Below, piece after piece: positions 14,052 to 15,498 of a stretch of 15,498 bases of DNA (position 1 is its first letter; the number at the start of each line of letters is the position of its first letter). A program made the position numbers and the translations under genes. The stretch comes from Humitalea sp038249305 (lineage in GTDB: Bacteria > Pseudomonadota > Alphaproteobacteria > Acetobacterales > Acetobacteraceae). The stretch is from NCBI GenBank assembly GCA_038249305.1, contig JBBRWI010000081.1:1-15498 (forward strand), read 5' to 3'. A model generated the notes under the pieces. It was not told the DNA's origin, searched no databases, and saw only the letters and a program-made list of their open reading frames with translations.

Positions 14052-14399
14052 TCACGGCACCCGCCGCTTCGTCACCCCCACCGACAGTGTCGCCGCTGCC
14101 AGATCGAACGTCGCGCCTGAGATGTTCCGCGCCATCACGCGCACCGTGTTGTTCGACCACACCGCAGCGTCGAGTTCGATGAACCGCGTCGACGACACCA
14201 GCGACGCTTCGGCCAGGTCGCCCGCCCGTGCCCCGTTCACCGTGACGTCGAGCAGCGATGTCGCCCCCGGCGCTAGGCTCGGCAGATCCCAGGATACCTC
14301 CGCCGCAAACTCCCGCCGCCCTGAGCCGAACAGCGCGCCGGTCAGCAACGGCGTGCCGTTCAGCACTGCCGGCGCGGCCTCCGGCAGCCTCCCGCTTGA
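14052..14399 (-). pseudogene. Phage-tail-type C-terminal domain fragment, copy 1
   Basis: The frame ends at a TGA at 14052 and opens after a stop at 14400-14402, giving about 115 codons. The first plausible start is a GTG at 14366, without a ribosome binding site. It reads SGRLPEAAP then LNGTPLLTGALFGS, VSWDLPSLAPGATS, VTVNGARAGDLAEAS, WSNNTVRVMARNISG and FDLAAATLSVGV. The run W-PG-LA-GA, V-V-GA--GD and A---NTV-V---N-SG---DLA--TL-V-V matches a beta-rich module common at the C-terminus of phage tail and particle-surface proteins. It begins mid-protein, so it is a 3' fragment. It is nearly identical to the end of the gene at 15258. Confidence 0.55.
14065..14292. repeat. 228-bp direct repeat, copy 1
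   Basis: This block aligns without gaps to 15271-15498 at an offset of 1206 bases, with roughly nine in ten bases identical. It covers the last 76 or so codons of the tail-type domain on the minus strand. Most differences are at third codon positions, so the copies diverged while under protein selection rather than arising recently. Copy 2 runs to the window edge, so the full repeat may be longer. Confidence 0.85.
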
Positions 14400-14480
14400 T
14401 CAAATAGGCGACCTCTGATGGTTCTTGCCGGCTATTGGAAACTGGTGTGTGCTGTAGGAGTGTATTGAGAGGCTGGCGGC

Positions 14481-14912
14481 ATGGGGACACCGATTATGGA
14501 CGTCATCAAGATCGGCGCGCTTGAGATTCGTTTCCTGCACGACAAGGACAGCACTCATGGCGGCCTCGACATGTTCGAGATGCTCGTGCCGCCAAACGGA
14601 CAGGTGCCTATCCCGCACTACCACGAAAGCTGGGATGAAACAGTGTACGGCCTTGAGGGGCAGATCACGTGGACCATCTCTGGGAATGAAGTGGTCACCG
14701 GTCCCGGCGCCAGCGCATTCATTCCTCGCGGCATTGTACACCAATTCAACAACCGCAGCGGGCATCCGGCGCGGGTGCTGTCGGTCCTCACGCCCGGCGT
14801 GCTCGGACCAGCCTATTTTCGTGAGATCGCCGCTTTGCTGGCGGATGGACAGCCGCCGGACCCCGCTCGCATGGGAGCCGTCATGCGCAGGCACGGGCTG
14901 GTGCCGGCATAA
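14481..14912 (+). CDS. Small single-domain cupin protein
   Basis: This 143-residue protein is a one-barrel cupin. Motif 1 is present as G-VPIPHYHESWDETVYGLEG, giving H46, H48 and E53. Motif 2 is G-GASAFIPRGIVHQFNN, giving H87, so a complete 3-His/1-Glu metal site is visible. A C-terminal helical tail (110-143) follows the barrel. The ATG at 14481 has GAGAGG about 9 bases upstream; an ATG at 14496 is possible but less well placed. Such small cupins include quercetinase-like dioxygenases, isomerases and ligand-binding proteins; nothing here fixes the substrate. It stands alone between two copies of a phage-tail-type domain on the other strand. Confidence 0.85.
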   Translation: MGTPIMDVIKIGALEIRFLHDKDSTHGGLDMFEMLVPPNGQVPIPHYHESWDETVYGLEGQITWTISGNEVVTGPGASAFIPRGIVHQFNNRSGHPARVLSVLTPGVLGPAYFREIAALLADGQPPDPARMGAVMRRHGLVPA

Positions 14913-14937
14913 GGGCGGTCGTGCCACGGGGGAACTC

Positions 14938-14954
14938 CATGGCGGCTGGCCATG
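14938..14954. terminator. Hairpin 3' of the cupin gene, possible weak terminator
   Basis: CATGGC (14938-14943) and GCCATG (14949-14954) form a 6-pair stem with a 5-base loop, 25 bases after the cupin stop. There is no following T-run. It could be a weak 3' stabilising hairpin; chance is a fair alternative. Confidence 0.2.
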
Positions 14955-14985
14955 CAAGTGCCGGCTCAGAACATCAACGGCCTTG

Positions 14986-15027
14986 GTTACCATTATGGTG
15001 CCCTTCACCCCCGGCACCGACATCGAC
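14986..15027 (+). pseudogene. Possible scrap of a TctC/Bug gene
   Basis: Fourteen codons read VTIMVPFTPGTDID, which is the conserved first strand and loop of Bug/TctC proteins (compare VTMIVPWAPAGSND in the gene at 13919). The rest of the family sequence is missing on both sides, and no start or ribosome binding site is present. If real, it is a tiny decayed remnant. A match this short may be chance. Confidence 0.3.
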
Positions 15028-15029
15028 AG

Positions 15030-15257
15030 AAGTCGCTCGAGGAACTCCAACAGCCCGCGCGTAGATCTGATGCCTGACAGCGACATGGATGCCAGGAGGC
15101 CCTAGCGGTACTTGAGTACCTCGATTTCCGCTATGAGTGGATCGATCCTGCACCCGCTTTTGCAACCCTACGAGAACCCGATCCAGCAGGGTCAAGCCCC
15201 GTGCGCGTAAGAGGCCTGCGGCGCCTCCGACGATGAGCTGCCCCTGCCGTCGGGAGT
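15030..15257. other. Stretch with no supportable gene; short coding-like fragment
   Basis: From 15078 a plus-strand frame runs to a TGA near 15230 and includes ALAVLEYLDFRYEWIDPAPA, which looks protein-like but belongs to no family I recognise and has no start signal. A small inverted repeat, GGTACT-TG-AGTACC, lies at 15107-15120, with an outer AGCGG/CCGCT pair (15104-15108, 15128-15132). This is probably eroded DNA between mobile or phage-derived pieces. Confidence 0.3.
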
Positions 15258-15498
15258 TTAGGGGAGTCTTCGCTTCACCACCCCCACCGACAGCGTTGCC
15301 GCCGCCAGGTCGAACGTCGCGCCGGAGATGTTCCGCGCCATGACCCGCACCGTGTTGTTCGACCACACTGCCGCGTCGAGCTCGATGAACCGCGTCGACG
15401 ACACCAACGACGCCGTCGCGAGGTCTCCGGCCCGCGCCCCGTTCGCCGTGACGTCGAGCAGGAAAGTTGCCCCGGGCGCCAGGCTCGGCAGATCCCAG
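15258..15498 (-). CDS. Phage-tail-type protein, C-terminal part (5' end outside the window)
   Basis: The last 79 codons of a minus-strand gene are visible, ending in a TAA at 15258-15260. They read WDLPSLAPGATF, then DVTANGARAGDLATAS, WSNNTVRVMARNISG and FDLAAATLSVGVVKRRLP. Compared with the fragment at 14052-14399, 74 of 79 residues are identical. The sequence is the same beta-rich module seen at the C-terminus of phage tail and tail-fibre-like proteins. This copy may be the intact gene, whereas copy 1 is a fragment. Its N-terminal part, which would show the true protein type, lies beyond the window. Confidence 0.6.
   Translation of the reverse strand, partial: WDLPSLAPGATFLLDVTANGARAGDLATASLVSSTRFIELDAAVWSNNTVRVMARNISGATFDLAAATLSVGVVKRRLP
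15271..15498. repeat. 228-bp direct repeat, copy 2 (reaches the window edge)
   Basis: This is the partner of 14065-14292, in the same orientation with no gaps. Between the copies lie the cupin gene and eroded fragments. Homology may continue past the window end, because copy 1 still has tail-domain coding sequence for about 100 bases beyond 14292. Confidence 0.85.

Noticed and set aside
14400..15086. 228-codon minus-strand frame opposite the cupin gene
   Set aside because: The cupin on the plus strand has complete metal-binding motifs; the minus frame has no family pattern and is explained as its shadow.
1..15498. CRISPR arrays, tRNA, rRNA or an origin
   Set aside because: No regularly spaced short repeats, cloverleaf-like segment, ribosomal signature or iteron cluster was seen. 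The only regular repeats are the short 1503-1529 tandem and the tail-domain duplication.

Overview
The window is GC-rich DNA with long runs of genes joined by 4-base stop/start overlaps. It carries several orphan periplasmic binding proteins of the TctC/Bug and ABC_sub_bind (COG2984) types. This suits a high-GC alphaproteobacterium, most likely Acetobacteraceae (Roseomonas-like). The taxon is inferred from style and gene families; no ribosomal or marker gene is present.

Left part (1-2190) is accessory DNA. An IS66-family remnant (end of tnpA, first codons of tnpB, minus strand) abuts an unrecognised ORF of lower GC. About 1 kb without a convincing gene follows. It contains an AT-rich tract with short tandem repeats, a possible IS end and a cluster of hairpins around 1612-1850 that could be a structured RNA. 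At 2194-3340 a secreted SnoaL/CaMKII-association-like protein converges on a Crp/Fnr-family regulator.

Central part (3508-12891) is one polycistron on the plus strand. It encodes a TctC-like binding protein, a possible 35-codon small ORF, two ABC_sub_bind proteins, a double-Cache-like sensor histidine kinase, a single-domain receiver, a receiver fused to a class III adenylate cyclase, a SulP-STAS-cyclic-nucleotide-binding fusion, and an HD-superfamily phosphohydrolase. No ABC permease or ATPase and no TctA/TctB is present, so the binding proteins look sensory. The inferred path is: periplasmic ligand, kinase, phosphorylated receiver, cAMP, then a cAMP-controlled anion carrier and perhaps the divergent Crp-type regulator.

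Right part (12954-15498) has a second TctC-like gene on the minus strand. Two near-identical copies of a phage-tail-type C-terminal domain flank a small cupin gene and decayed fragments.

The most interesting pattern is a TGTG-N8-CACA-type palindrome, twice perfect and once with one mismatch. It lies in the same orientation 65-100 bases upstream of both TctC-like genes and the SnoaL-like gene. The Crp-family regulator encoded here keeps the three residues with which E. coli CRP reads TGTGA, so these sites could be a local cAMP/Crp-type regulon. A leader-peptide reading of the same motif cannot be excluded.
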